A DNA stretch of 64,000 nucleotides from JAZDIU01 sp043804635 (GCA_043804635.1 JAZDIU010000032.1:32950-96949), one strand, 5' to 3'; numbered from the stretch's first letter, positions 8,891-18,198 are shown. Numbers and translations: made by a program. The notes: generated by a model not told the origin, from the sequence alone.

Positions 8891-8935
8891 ATTGAGGCAT
8901 TATGGGATAAAAATCTTAAAATAGAGGTGAAAATA

Positions 8936-9913
8936 GTGAGAAAGATAATTTACGGTTTACTGGGTATATTGCTATTTGCCAGCCTAGCTGTTAGCTATGC
9001 TGGCTGTACTCCGGCAGCTCCGACCACCCCAACCACACCCACTACACCTACCACACCAACAACTCCGACTACTCCTACTACACCAACCACGCCGACGACA
9101 GCAACTACACCGACTACACCTAGGCCGGCTGACCCAGAGCTCCTTCTTTCGTCCACCACAAGCACTGGTGACTCTGGATTAATGAGTGTACTGTTACCTG
9201 TATTCGAGCAAAAGACCGGTTATAAAGTAAAACCGGTGTATGTTGGTTCGGGCGCTGCAATGACCAATGGCGAAAGGGGAGACGCCGACGTTTTATTAGT
9301 GCATGCCCCTGAATCAGAAGTGAAGTTTATGAATGCAGGACACGGCACTATCCGCAAGCTGGTAATGCACAATGATTTCATTATCGTTGGACCAGCGGCA
9401 GACCCGGCTGGTATTAAGGGTATGGCTAAAGCTACGGACGCTATGAAGAAAATGGCTTCCGCTAATGCAACTAACGTAATTTTCCTGAGCCGCGGCGATA
9501 ATTCCGGCACCCACCAGCTCGAGCTTAAGGTCTGGAAGGCAGCCAGCGTCAACGTAACCGGGCAAAGCTGGTACCAGCAGTCCGGACAGGGTATGGGAGC
9601 AACATTGACCATCGCTTCAGAAAAAGGAGCCTATACCATCACCGACCGGGCAACTTACCTGGCGACCCAGAAAAACCTTAGCTTAACCATACTGGTACAG
9701 GGCGACCCGATATTATTAAACATCTATCACGTAATAGCAGTTAACCCGGCTAAATCGGGTTATATAAATGCCGAAGGCGCCAAAGCATTTGTCGACTTTA
9801 TGATTTCCCCCGAAGCACAGGCAATAATAAAAACCTTCGGTGTCGATAAATACGGCCAGCCTTTATTTTTCCCCGATGCGGATAAAACCGAGGCTGACTT
9901 AGGCGGCATCTAA
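8936..9913 (+). CDS. tupA: Tungstate ABC transporter solute-binding lipoprotein
   Basis: 325 residues from the GTG at 8936. GAGGTG lies six bases upstream, and the signal peptide starts only here; the in-frame ATG at 8813 is inside the riboswitch. The lipobox is SYAGC, followed by about 15 Thr-Thr-Pro-type repeats. The mature domain has TupA signatures: SSTTSTGDSGL near its start, RGDADVLLVHAPESE, and FLSRGDNSGTH in the second half. TupA binds tungstate (or molybdate) with high affinity and delivers it to TupBC. It is the first gene of the cofactor operon and shares the Thr-Pro stalk with the TRAP binding proteins. Confidence 0.92.
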   Translation: MRKIIYGLLGILLFASLAVSYAGCTPAAPTTPTTPTTPTTPTTPTTPTTPTTPTTATTPTTPRPADPELLLSSTTSTGDSGLMSVLLPVFEQKTGYKVKPVYVGSGAAMTNGERGDADVLLVHAPESEVKFMNAGHGTIRKLVMHNDFIIVGPAADPAGIKGMAKATDAMKKMASANATNVIFLSRGDNSGTHQLELKVWKAASVNVTGQSWYQQSGQGMGATLTIASEKGAYTITDRATYLATQKNLSLTILVQGDPILLNIYHVIAVNPAKSGYINAEGAKAFVDFMISPEAQAIIKTFGVDKYGQPLFFPDADKTEADLGGI

Positions 9914-9936
9914 ACTTTTTACCAGGGAGAAGTTAA

Positions 9937-10635
9937 TTGGACCTAATAATTGAAGGTATAGTCCGGGCTTTCCAACTATTTATTCAGGGGGACCCGCAGG
10001 TTATCAAAATCACACTCCTCTCTCTGGGAGTTTCTCTTTCTGCCACTGCTATCAGCCTTATAATCGGCATCACGCTAGGGACAGTGCTGGGATTGACCCG
10101 TTTCACCGGACGCCGTTTCCTGGTCAGCCTGATTAACACGGGTATGGGAGCGCCGCCAGTGGTCGTCGGCCTGATTGTCAGCGTTCTACTGTGGCGAAGC
10201 GGTCCCCTGGGGCTTCTACATTTAATGTATACCCCGGCGGCTATAGTAATTGCCCAGTGTGTTATTTCCCTGCCCATCATTACCGGATTTACTCTGGCTT
10301 CAATCCAGCAAATCGACCCCAAGCTCCGACTCCAGATATTGGCTTTAGGAGCCTCGCGCTGGCAATTGTTGTTGCTGCTGGTCCGGGATACACGTCTACC
10401 CCTCTTAGCGGCAGTTATGGCCGGCTTCGGCTCTATCATATCGGAAGTCGGAGCAGCAATGATGGTGGGCGGCAACATTTATAACCAGACACGGGTACTG
10501 ACTACCGCCATCGTGGGTGAGGTTAGCAAAGGTGACTTTGGCCTGGCTATTGCCCTGGGTATTGTTCTGATGGCTTTAGTCTACCTGGTAAGCCTGACGC
10601 TTACCATAATTCAGCAAAGGAGCAAACCGAGGTGA
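9937..10635 (+). CDS. tupB: Tungstate ABC transporter permease
   Basis: 232 residues with five to six membrane segments. It starts at a TTG preceded by AGGGAGA. The cytoplasmic loop ALGASRWQLLLLLVRD is the EAA motif that contacts the ATPase, and FGSIISEVGAAMMVGGNI is characteristic of TupB/WtpB permeases. It lies 23 bases after tupA, and its stop overlaps the tupC start by four bases (GTGA), indicating translational coupling. It forms the membrane channel for tungstate import. Confidence 0.92.
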   Translation: MDLIIEGIVRAFQLFIQGDPQVIKITLLSLGVSLSATAISLIIGITLGTVLGLTRFTGRRFLVSLINTGMGAPPVVVGLIVSVLLWRSGPLGLLHLMYTPAAIVIAQCVISLPIITGFTLASIQQIDPKLRLQILALGASRWQLLLLLVRDTRLPLLAAVMAGFGSIISEVGAAMMVGGNIYNQTRVLTTAIVGEVSKGDFGLAIALGIVLMALVYLVSLTLTIIQQRSKPR

Positions 10636-11738
10636 GCCAAGCACAAGCTGAGAATTCACTTTACGCTCTGGAAGCGAAAGAAGTAACGGCTGTTCTCGGC
10701 GGGCAGAAAGTCATGGAAATACCTTCGCTCCGAGTAAATTCTAATGAAGTGCTGATGGTTATCGGACCCAACGGCTCAGGCAAGACCACTCTGCTCCTTT
10801 GCCTGGCGTTGTTACTGAAGCCGGCAACCGGAACGATATCATATAAAGGTATACCGGTGACGAGCTCGGAACAAATACTCAAACTACGGCGCCGGCTTGC
10901 CGTAGTTTTTCAGGAACCTCTGTTACTCAACAGCACGGTCTGGGACAATGTAACTCTAGGCATGCGGCTGAGGGGCGTCACCGGTGATGAATCCCGGGTG
11001 AGGGCAGAGAAATGGCTTGAGCGCTTCGGTATATCACAACTGGCGAAGAGACAGGCTCGAACGCTCTCAAGCGGTGAGGCAAAACGGGTCAGCCTGGCAC
11101 GAGCTTTTGTTCTACAACCGGAAGTCCTCTTTCTCGACGAACCTTTCAATGCCCTGGACAGTCCTACCCGCCAGTCTCTGCTGGATGAATTTGAGAGTGT
11201 TCTGAGAGAGACTCGGGTAACTACTGTAATGGTAACTCACGACCGCAATGAAGCCTTGATGCTCGCCGACCGCGTAGCTGTGATTATAAATGGGTCTATC
11301 GGTCAGCTTGGGACGCCAGAAGAGGTATTCGGTTCTCCTGTAGACGAGGAAGTAGCCAGATTCGTCGGCGTAGAAAACATTATCGATGGAGTGGTAACGG
11401 CTTGCAAGGACAGTCTGGTTACTATAAATGCCAGTAAGAATGTCATAGAAGCGATTTCCGATTGCTCGATAGGTGAGAGAGTCCACGCTAGTATCAGACC
11501 GGAAGATGTAACCATAGCCCTATCCCGACTCTCAAGCAGTGCTCGAAACTCATTCGCTGGTGAAATAATGCGGACGGTATCAGCGGGGGCGCTTACTCGC
11601 CTCGAAATGGACTGTGGCTTTCCACTGGTAGCTCTGGTAACCAGGAGGTCGGCTGAAGAGATGGGCCTGGTCGAAGGAAAGCAGGTGTATGCCAGCTTTA
11701 AAGCTACCGCGATTCACGTTATGAAAAGAGGTAGTTGA
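10632..11738 (+). CDS. tupC: Tungstate/molybdate ABC transporter ATP-binding protein
   Basis: 368 residues starting at a GTG that overlaps the tupB stop. It contains Walker A (GPNGSGKTT, about residues 42-50), a signature motif (LSSGEAKRVSLA), Walker B (VLFLDEPF) and the switch histidine (VTHDRNEA). At about 368 residues it is longer than a bare ABC domain of about 240; the extra C-terminal part looks like a TOBE-type domain (around 250-365) that may sense oxyanion. It powers TupAB import. Confidence 0.9.
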   Translation: MSQAQAENSLYALEAKEVTAVLGGQKVMEIPSLRVNSNEVLMVIGPNGSGKTTLLLCLALLLKPATGTISYKGIPVTSSEQILKLRRRLAVVFQEPLLLNSTVWDNVTLGMRLRGVTGDESRVRAEKWLERFGISQLAKRQARTLSSGEAKRVSLARAFVLQPEVLFLDEPFNALDSPTRQSLLDEFESVLRETRVTTVMVTHDRNEALMLADRVAVIINGSIGQLGTPEEVFGSPVDEEVARFVGVENIIDGVVTACKDSLVTINASKNVIEAISDCSIGERVHASIRPEDVTIALSRLSSSARNSFAGEIMRTVSAGALTRLEMDCGFPLVALVTRRSAEEMGLVEGKQVYASFKATAIHVMKRGS

Positions 11739-11819
11739 AGTAGGCTATTTACAACACTAATTTGATAAGTAATCGGAGGTCGTAATAAACTAGTATTAGC
11801 AACGTGTATAGAAGGAGAT

Positions 11820-12794
11820 ATGACCTGTCTTTTCGATTCGTGGCAGCGCCAGATTAATTATTTGCGCATATCGGTAACCGACCACTGCAACCTGAATTGC
11901 AGTTACTGCTCGGCGCGCTCAGTGCCACGCCTGCCCCGCAACGAAATCCTCTCATACGAAGAGCTTGAGCGTGTGGTCAGGATAGCCTCCGGTATGGGAA
12001 TTAACAAGCTGCGTTTGACTGGTGGTGAGCCTTTACTTAGACCCGGCATAACCAAGCTTGTCAGTATGCTTTCCCGGGTAGAAGGTATCGACGATGTCTC
12101 GCTGACTACGAACGGAATATTGCTGGCTGATTTTGCCAAAGAGCTGAAAAAGGCAGGGCTACACCGGGTTAATGTGAGCCTGGACACATTAAGAGCGGAC
12201 AGATACAAATCGATTACTGGAGGGAAATTAGAGACTGTCCTTTCAGGAATCGAGGCGGCTCATCTTGCCGGGCTGGTGCCGGTCAAGATAAATATGGTAG
12301 TGCTGAGAGGCGTTAATGACGATGAGGTAATTGATTTTGCCCGAAAGACTATCAAACAGGAATGGCACGTCAGATTTATCGAGTTTATGCCTTTCGGTGC
12401 GTCCCGGAACGGAAATTCGGAGACGGTCCCGACTAAAGAGATTCGAGAAAAAATTCAGACACTGGGCAGGCTCGAGCCTTATACCGGCAAATCGGGTAAC
12501 GGGCCAGCCCGATATTACCGCTTGCTTGGAGCGAAAGGAACCATCGGTTTCATCAGTCCGATGACCGAGCATTTTTGTTCTACCTGCAATCGACTCCGCC
12601 TTACTGCGGATGGACACTTACGGCCCTGCCTTCTCGATGATGATGAGATTAATATCAAGACAGCCCTGCGTAATGGAGCCAGCGATGCTGAACTGGAACG
12701 GCTGATTCAGCAGGCAGTGATTATTAAGCGGGAAGGACATAACCTGAACCAGGGAATTGCCCCAGTGAAGCCGATGTCGCAGATAGGCGGGTAA
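11820..12794 (+). CDS. moaA: GTP 3',8-cyclase MoaA (molybdopterin synthesis, step 1)
   Basis: 324 residues, normal for the family. The radical-SAM motif CNLNCSYC lies near residue 24, a GGEPLL strand near residue 65, and the second cluster site [18 protein letters not shown] near 255-275. The protein ends in Gly-Gly (QIGG), as expected of MoaA. The enzyme converts GTP to 3',8-cyclo-GTP using two 4Fe-4S clusters. AGAAGGAGAT precedes the ATG. It lies in the same direction as tupABC, with an 81-base gap, and is followed 20 bases later by moaC. Confidence 0.95.
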   Translation: MTCLFDSWQRQINYLRISVTDHCNLNCSYCSARSVPRLPRNEILSYEELERVVRIASGMGINKLRLTGGEPLLRPGITKLVSMLSRVEGIDDVSLTTNGILLADFAKELKKAGLHRVNVSLDTLRADRYKSITGGKLETVLSGIEAAHLAGLVPVKINMVVLRGVNDDEVIDFARKTIKQEWHVRFIEFMPFGASRNGNSETVPTKEIREKIQTLGRLEPYTGKSGNGPARYYRLLGAKGTIGFISPMTEHFCSTCNRLRLTADGHLRPCLLDDDEINIKTALRNGASDAELERLIQQAVIIKREGHNLNQGIAPVKPMSQIGG

Positions 12795-12814
12795 GCAAAA
12801 AAGGAGCCGTCAAA

Positions 12815-13312
12815 ATGGGAGAGCTAAGTCATTTAGATGCAAAGGGTCAGGCACGGATGGTAGATGTCGGGCAGAAAAGCGACACCACCCAGCGTGAGGC
12901 GGTGGCTAAGGGCAGGGTGGCGATGAAACCAGCCACCCTTGAAGCCATAAAATCGGCGACGCTGGCAAAGGGAGACGTGCTGGCTGTAGCCAGAGTGGCT
13001 GGCATTATGGCAGCCAAAAAGACACCCGATTTAATCCCGCTATGCCACACCTTATTGATTGATAATATCGCTATCGAGTTTGACCTTTCCGCTAAGGATT
13101 CCATAGGTATTACGGCTACCGCAAAGAGCACCGGTAAAACAGGAGTAGAGATGGAGGCTTTAATAGCGGTTTCAGTGGCGGCTCTCACTATTTACGATAT
13201 GGCAAAAGCCATAGATAAAGGGATGACCATTACCGATATTTACCTGGAAAGCAAAACAGGCGGAAAGAGCGGAACTTACAGAAGGGAAGGCAAAGAATAC
13301 CGTTCGCCCTGA
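12815..13312 (+). CDS. moaC: Cyclic pyranopterin monophosphate synthase MoaC
   Basis: 165 residues. Family motifs are VDVGQK near the start, [11 protein letters not shown] (about 72-82), TGVEMEAL and a C-terminal [11 protein letters not shown]. MoaC completes the MoaA reaction to give cyclic pyranopterin monophosphate. The ribosome site AAAGGAG lies upstream of the ATG. It is the last gene of the plus-strand cofactor operon and is followed by a terminator hairpin, beyond which moeA runs in the opposite direction. Confidence 0.95.
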   Translation: MGELSHLDAKGQARMVDVGQKSDTTQREAVAKGRVAMKPATLEAIKSATLAKGDVLAVARVAGIMAAKKTPDLIPLCHTLLIDNIAIEFDLSAKDSIGITATAKSTGKTGVEMEALIAVSVAALTIYDMAKAIDKGMTITDIYLESKTGGKSGTYRREGKEYRSP

Positions 13313-13326
13313 GCCTGTCGAAGGGA

Positions 13327-13364
13327 GCCGTTCTGGTTCGACAAGCTCACCACGAACGGCTTTT
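13327..13364 (+). terminator. Terminator after moaC, built from a dispersed palindrome
   Basis: Arms GCCGTTC (13327-13333) and GAACGGC (13354-13360) are followed by TTTT. The surrounding words, CCTGAGCCTGTCGAAGGG and GTTCGACAAGCTCACCACG, look like a dispersed genomic repeat recruited as a terminator. Confidence 0.7.
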
Positions 13365-13382
13365 ATTATTGTTTTATAGTTT

Positions 13383-14589
13383 TCAAAACAGTGTTACCGT
13401 AACCAATTCGCCCTTTTCCATCAGGTCGATATTCTCCGGAATTTCGATGTAGCCGTCGGCGGCGGCGATACTGGTTATGGCACTGGATTCCTTGAATACG
13501 GAAATAGCCTCACCATTCTCAACTTTGACTGTCAAGAATTGCCTTCTGCCGACATTGCCCGGGACACGTCGGGCAAGTTTAGCTTCTATCGTTTTTCCTG
13601 CAACTGGTGGCAAATGAGCCATCTTTCGAATCGTCGGAATCAGGAACAGATAACCGTTAATCAGACAGGAGGTCGGGTTGCCCCGGCATACCGAAGAAAG
13701 GCTTGCCTTCCATCATCGCAAAGATGGTCGGCTTGCCCGGCTTTACCTGAATCCCGTGGAAAAGAATCTGTCCCCAGTCCTCAATCACCTTAACAAGCAG
13801 GTCTCTCTCCCCAACCGAAGAGCCTCCCGAGATAATAATGAGGTCGCTTTTCAAGGCTTCGGTCAGACTGGTTTTCAGCTCTTTAAGAGTGTCGCCGACT
13901 ACTCCAAAAGGAATCGGAATGCCGCCGTTCGCTTTCACTACCGAGGCGACGGTATGGGAGTTAATATCGTATATCTGTCCCTGCTTTAGCTTTTTACCAA
14001 GCTCAACGATTTCTTCACCGGAGGGTAAGACTGCCACTTTGGGCTTTTCATAAACCTTGACCCGTTTTATCCCCTGAGAAGCAAACACACCAATCTTCCC
14101 GGCATCAAGGAAAAAGCCTTCCTTCAGGATGGTCTCTCCCTTCTTAATATCCTCACCCTTCTTACCTACGTTAGCTTTGGGATAAGTCGACTTAAATATT
14201 TTTACCTTACCGCCCTCGCGTTCTGTGTCTTCTACCATAACCACGGCGTCGGCACCAGCGGGCATCATTGCACCGGTGGCGATTTGAATGCATTCACCCT
14301 TCTTGATTCCACTTGGGGGTGTTTCTCCGGCGTGTATATCACCGACCACACTGAGTATTTTGGGCTTGAACTGGCCGGCGTAAAAGGTGTCTTCGGCTTT
14401 GACGGCATAGCCGTCCATCGCTGCGCGGTCGAACGGCGGAATGCTGGAGGTCGCTATAATATCTTCAGCCAAGACTCTGTTTAGAGCATCATCGATATCG
14501 ACTGTTTCCACGCGAGTAATTGGCTTTATGTTTGCCTCGACCACTTTTTTAGCTTCAGCGAAAGAAAGTAGTGCTCCGAATGGTTTCAT
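13383..14589 (-). CDS. moeA: Molybdopterin molybdenumtransferase MoeA, frameshifted
   Basis: MoeA inserts molybdenum or tungsten into adenylated molybdopterin. The frame from 14589 covers the N-terminal and central domains (PPFDRAAMDGYAV, IATGAMMPAGADAVVMVEDT, ISGGSSVGERD) and reaches GKPFFGMPGQPDLLSD before a premature stop. Removing one base from the C-run at 13681-13684 turns this into GMPGNPTSC, continuing into a C-terminal MoeA domain (VAGKTIEAKLARR) that ends at 13383. I treat both pieces as one gene with a one-base insertion. The start overlaps the mogA/moaB stop by four bases (ATGA). Confidence 0.88.
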
Positions 14590-15089
14590 CTAGTTGCCTC
14601 CCTGACCATATGTCCGATCTCGAATAGAATGAGCTTATCCATCGCCAGAGTTACCGCACCGAGTGAGCCGGGTATGCAAATTATAACCTTGCCTTTAGCC
14701 ACGCCCGCCATCGCCCGACTCATCACGCTGGCGGTGCCTATCTCCTGAAAAGTTAATAACCGAAAAAGTTCGCCAAAGCCATCCAGCTTCTTTTCCAGCA
14801 TCGGGAACAGTGTCTCTATGGTGATATCCCGATGGCTGACGCCGGTGCCGCCGCTGGTAATAATCACCTGGACTTCATCTTTACTGAGAAGTTCATTGAT
14901 TCTATTTTTGATAGCGATGGCATCGTTTTTTAGGAGCGAATAAGCAGCTACTTTATGTCCGTTCTGACTTAATCTTTCTTTAATCAGCTTGCCGGATTCG
15001 TCAGTCTCTTCGCTCCGGCTATCGGAGATGGTCAAAACGGCACAGCTTACGCTCTTCGGCGATTTCTCTTTATGTTCCTCGTAACCCAT
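14586..15089 (-). CDS. Molybdopterin adenylyltransferase, MoaB/MogA family
   Basis: 167 residues. Motifs are LTISDSRSEETDESG near the N-terminus and VIITSGGTGVSHRDIT (about residues 100-115), the pterin-binding loop. MogA-type proteins adenylate molybdopterin before MoeA inserts the metal. MogA and MoaB cannot be separated safely from sequence alone. Coupled to moeA by an ATGA overlap, it is the first gene of this two-gene minus-strand unit, convergent with the moaC end. Confidence 0.9.
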   Translation of the reverse strand: MGYEEHKEKSPKSVSCAVLTISDSRSEETDESGKLIKERLSQNGHKVAAYSLLKNDAIAIKNRINELLSKDEVQVIITSGGTGVSHRDITIETLFPMLEKKLDGFGELFRLLTFQEIGTASVMSRAMAGVAKGKVIICIPGSLGAVTLAMDKLILFEIGHMVREATR

Positions 15090-15173
15090 AGAGACTATTA
15101 TAGGCGTTAATCTGGATACAAGGCAAGAAATACTCCCTTAAGAGAAGAGGGTGAGGACAACGAAATATTGTAG

Positions 15174-15218
15174 GGGCGGGTTTCGCCTGTCCTGAGCAAA
15201 GCCGAAGGAAACCCGCCC
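15174..15218. repeat. Palindromic repeat
   Basis: Arms GGGCGGGTTTC (15174-15184) and GAAACCCGCCC (15208-15218) form a perfect 11-base-pair stem around CCTGTCCTGAGCAAAGCCGA. It resembles the CTGAGC-type words in the repeat after moaC. It lies between the mogA start and the end of the PK-domain gene. Confidence 0.6.
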
Positions 15219-15236
15219 GCCATTCACCCTGATTAT

Positions 15237-15830
15237 CTAAAGACGTGGTTTACAGAGAATTTCCTTGACTCTGGTATCGAAAAATAATTGAGCGTTGGCC
15301 GGCCGTATTACCACGGCAGTATCGGCCCCCCGCCCGTATTCGGGAGCGCCGGTGCCGGCGATGGCAATGCAGTCCTCGTCGGTGCGTACCAAGCCGGCAT
15401 CAGCCGCCATCGTAGCTATCTCGCAGGCCACTTTCATACCCTGACAAATCATCCGCAGGGTAGCGGTGACGACATCTCCAATCACATACGTAGAGGGAGC
15501 TTGCGTAATCGTCCCCTGTCGCATCGCCCGGTTGAGTCCGCTAAAGGTAAGAGCTGTCGTCAAAACCGTTGCTCCTTTGCTCTCGACTACTTTACGGTTC
15601 TCTTCGGTAAATTCCTGCTTATTAGGTTCTTTAAAACCGGTCGAGTGGGTCACAATAACTATCTTCATACCTTTAAAAACTTCCACTGCCTTTACCGCCG
15701 TAGCGCCGACCGTAGATGCCACCACAACCGTCTTAATACCCAGTTCCTGCGCCCGCTGTTTGGCAATACGGAGCACCTCATCGGTATTCTCGTTGCCCGG
15801 TTTTTCGAAGTAGACGATCTTTCTTTCCAA
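15237..15830 (-). CDS. Pyruvate kinase alpha/beta-domain protein, stand-alone
   Basis: 197 residues matching the C-terminal alpha/beta (allosteric) domain of pyruvate kinase without the catalytic barrel. Visible features are KTVVVASTVGATAVKA, VTHSTGF and GRGADTAVVI near the end. Stand-alone proteins of this type occur in Chloroflexota and archaea; their function is not established. It follows the MmgE/PrpD gene by 38 bases on the same strand and probably shares its promoter. The annotation is of the domain, not the activity. Confidence 0.75.
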   Translation of the reverse strand: MERKIVYFEKPGNENTDEVLRIAKQRAQELGIKTVVVASTVGATAVKAVEVFKGMKIVIVTHSTGFKEPNKQEFTEENRKVVESKGATVLTTALTFSGLNRAMRQGTITQAPSTYVIGDVVTATLRMICQGMKVACEIATMAADAGLVRTDEDCIAIAGTGAPEYGRGADTAVVIRPANAQLFFDTRVKEILCKPRL

Positions 15831-15868
15831 AGTTTTCTCCTTCTTAATTAATTTTGCCAGTTAGCAAC

Positions 15869-17224
15869 TTATTTTTTCGGTTCAGCGCCTAGTAATGGGA
15901 AGAGACCGGTCAGGTCTGGCATAGCATCCAGCTTGTATATATAGTTGGTAATCGCTTGCCTTCTTTCCTGACTGAGTGCCTTGGAGGTCATATAGTTAAA
16001 TTTGTCCACTATCTCAGACCTGGTCATGGGCCACTCCGCTTGTCCTTTAGCAAAGTCCCTCCTGTAGGAAAATACCTTGCCCTGCTTGGTTTTGATTTCT
16101 ACAATTACTGCCCGCCTTTGTGGCGACTCTTTATCCAGTTGCGGACTGCGCTCTACTGTGGTCCGACGGATAAGTTCCTGGATTTGCTTATTCCGCAAAT
16201 TGGCATCGGTGAATTTATCCTGGAAAGTATTACCAAAGACAATCGACGAGGCAATACCAAAAGGATTACTAAAACGGGCACTTTCGCCAGTCTCTGGATA
16301 TTCTGCGTCAACATAATCATCCATAGTCCCCGAACAGGTCTGGACTTTTATTTGTTCGATGTCTCCGGGACTTAAGTTATGCTCCTTGACTATATGCATA
16401 GCAGTATCGATTGGTGCGTGGATACTGCCACAACCACCGTGTACTTTCATAGTCGTCTTCGGCATCAGGTAATCTTTCCCCAAATCTTTTGTAATTACAC
16501 CCAGCTGAGGACTATCGGTAAAGGCGTTAAACATCCCTTTCTCAAGCATCATATCTGCCCCCTGAACCCCTTCCCGAGCAAGTAAAGCAGCAATTACGCC
16601 TGCCTCACAGGCTCTACCGACTTCTATCAAAACAAAGGGGCGGGACGGTTTGGATGATTCCAGAAATCCGGCTCCTAGACCAGCCGCAATGGATAAAGCG
16701 TTCGCCATTTTTACTTCATCCAAAGCCATTATCTTACCCGCTCCGATAGCCGAACCAACAGGTCCGACTATTCCCGTCAAATCAAGCCCTTTGTTAAAGG
16801 CTGAGCGTCCTATCACTCGCCCGACTCTTATCGCAACCTCATAGCCCAGGGCTATAGCCAGGAGTAGATCTTTGCCGCTAATGACGCCGGTTTTCGCTTC
16901 AACTTCCGACATTGCCAGGGCGGCGGCGGTTACCAGACACCCGGTGTGGGGGATGTCACCGGTATCGAAAGCCATACTGCTGTTGATGAAAGCGGCCTGA
17001 GGACAGGGTAATTTAGTCTTTCGACCGATAACAGTCGATGCTTGTGCTCTTCCACCGGTCTTGAAAACTTTGAATAACGGCTGAACGATTTTACCTTTAG
17101 ATTCGAAAAAGGCTCCGGCTAGAAAATCGAGCAGTCTGTCTTTCGTTGCTTCGACAACAACCTCCGGTAAATCATTGCATGAAGTCCGGGAAACAAAACT
17201 TCCTAACGTGTTAACTAATCCCAT
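15869..17224 (-). CDS. MmgE/PrpD family protein
   Basis: 451 residues, normal length for the family that includes 2-methylcitrate dehydratase and cis-aconitate decarboxylase. Typical elements are INSSMAFDTGDIPHTGC (substrate pocket His/Asp), an Ala/Gly-rich helical region (around 150-200) and KVHGGCGSIHAPID (about 265-280). The substrate cannot be assigned. GAGGAGG precedes the ATG at 17224, and a good promoter lies 33-61 bases upstream. It heads a two-gene unit with the PK-like domain protein and is divergent from the FAH-family hydrolase. Confidence 0.88.
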   Translation of the reverse strand: MGLVNTLGSFVSRTSCNDLPEVVVEATKDRLLDFLAGAFFESKGKIVQPLFKVFKTGGRAQASTVIGRKTKLPCPQAAFINSSMAFDTGDIPHTGCLVTAAALAMSEVEAKTGVISGKDLLLAIALGYEVAIRVGRVIGRSAFNKGLDLTGIVGPVGSAIGAGKIMALDEVKMANALSIAAGLGAGFLESSKPSRPFVLIEVGRACEAGVIAALLAREGVQGADMMLEKGMFNAFTDSPQLGVITKDLGKDYLMPKTTMKVHGGCGSIHAPIDTAMHIVKEHNLSPGDIEQIKVQTCSGTMDDYVDAEYPETGESARFSNPFGIASSIVFGNTFQDKFTDANLRNKQIQELIRRTTVERSPQLDKESPQRRAVIVEIKTKQGKVFSYRRDFAKGQAEWPMTRSEIVDKFNYMTSKALSQERRQAITNYIYKLDAMPDLTGLFPLLGAEPKK

Positions 17225-17256
17225 TTAATTCCTCCTCTTTTACATGAGCTTTGCTT

Positions 17257-17285
17257 ATAGTAATTTGAGGTCAGCGATTTGTCAA
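17257..17285 (-). promoter_or_regulatory. Promoter for the MmgE/PrpD unit
   Basis: On the minus strand TTGACA (17285-17280) and TACTAT (17262-17257) are spaced by 17 bases, upstream of the gene starting at 17224. Confidence 0.75.
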
Positions 17286-17295
17286 TAAGTCGGAG

Positions 17296-17324
17296 TTGCA
17301 AATGGCAGACAGTAGCAGTAAACT
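17296..17324 (+). promoter_or_regulatory. Promoter for the FAH-family gene (possibly leaderless)
   Basis: TTGCAA (17296-17301) and TAAACT (17319-17324) are spaced by 17 bases. The ATG at 17333 lies just where transcription would start, and no Shine-Dalgarno sequence is visible. Confidence 0.5.
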
Positions 17325-17332
17325 TTAAAACT

Positions 17333-18091
17333 ATGAAAATTGTACGTTTCGCTATAGGGGAAAAAGTCCGTTTTGGTTTACTAAAAGGTGAATCTATTCA
17401 AGCAATTGCCGGCGGTCCCTTCCGTTACGTCAAACCTGTCGACCGCCACTTTCTACTGAATGATGTCAGGCTGCTTGCGCCCTGTGAACCCTCAAAAATC
17501 GTGGCGGTGGGACTCAATTACCGCAGTCATGCTGAAGAGACCAATTCGCCCATCCCGGAAGTCCCTCTAATTTTCTTCAAACCTTCTACGGCAGTAATCG
17601 GGCCCGAAGACAAAATCATTTATCCCAACTTCTCGAATCGGGTCGACTATGAATGCGAGCTTGGGGTAGTGATAAAGAAACCGGCGTGGCGGGTATCGAA
17701 GGAAAAAGCTCTGGACTACGTCCTCGGGTATACCGGATTCAACGATATTACCGCCCGAGATATTCAGAATAAGGACAAGCAGTGGACAAGAGCCAAAGGG
17801 TTCGATACCTCGGCGGCTATCGGACCCTGCATTGAGACCGACCTAGACCCGGCGAATGTGACTGTGATGACCTACCTGAACGGAGAGCTTAAACAAAAAG
17901 GCAACACACGTGACCTGATTTATCCCATCCCTGAATTGATAAACTTCATCACCCAGGGAATAACCTTGCTGCCGGGAGACGTTATTGCTACCGGCACGCC
18001 CGCCGGAATCGGGCCAATGCAGTCAGGAGATACCGTCGAGGTCAAGATAGAACAAATAGGTACGCTTAGAAATTACCTTATTAAAGGGTAG
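17333..18091 (+). CDS. Fumarylacetoacetate hydrolase family protein
   Basis: 252 residues from the ATG at 17333 (MKIVRFAIGE). An upstream in-frame TTG would add 18 residues that do not fit the family. The core has IVAVGLNYRSHAEE, IFFKPSTAVIGPED, VDYECELGVVI (metal-binding Glu residues) and a C-terminal PGDVIATGTPAGIGP. FAH proteins cleave or isomerise 2,4-dioxo acids, often late in aromatic meta-cleavage or homoprotocatechuate pathways. The exact substrate is unknown. It is followed by the EthD-like and MBL genes. Confidence 0.9.
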   Translation: MKIVRFAIGEKVRFGLLKGESIQAIAGGPFRYVKPVDRHFLLNDVRLLAPCEPSKIVAVGLNYRSHAEETNSPIPEVPLIFFKPSTAVIGPEDKIIYPNFSNRVDYECELGVVIKKPAWRVSKEKALDYVLGYTGFNDITARDIQNKDKQWTRAKGFDTSAAIGPCIETDLDPANVTVMTYLNGELKQKGNTRDLIYPIPELINFITQGITLLPGDVIATGTPAGIGPMQSGDTVEVKIEQIGTLRNYLIKG

Positions 18092-18198
18092 CATCTTACC
18101 CTCTCGGACATATTCTCCAATGATTTCCTCTCCCTTGAGGGGATTCATCCTGAAGGAGAGGTTAAGGTGAGGGTGATAGGGTTTGAAAAGGAGCAGAT

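Noticed and set aside
8813..8935. ATG at 8813 as the start of tupA
   Set aside because: It would translate the riboswitch and terminator; the GTG at 8936 has a ribosome site and starts the signal peptide.
13383..14589. Two separate genes for the moeA halves
   Set aside because: The joint restores the conserved GMPGNP motif after removing one base, so a single frameshifted gene is simpler.
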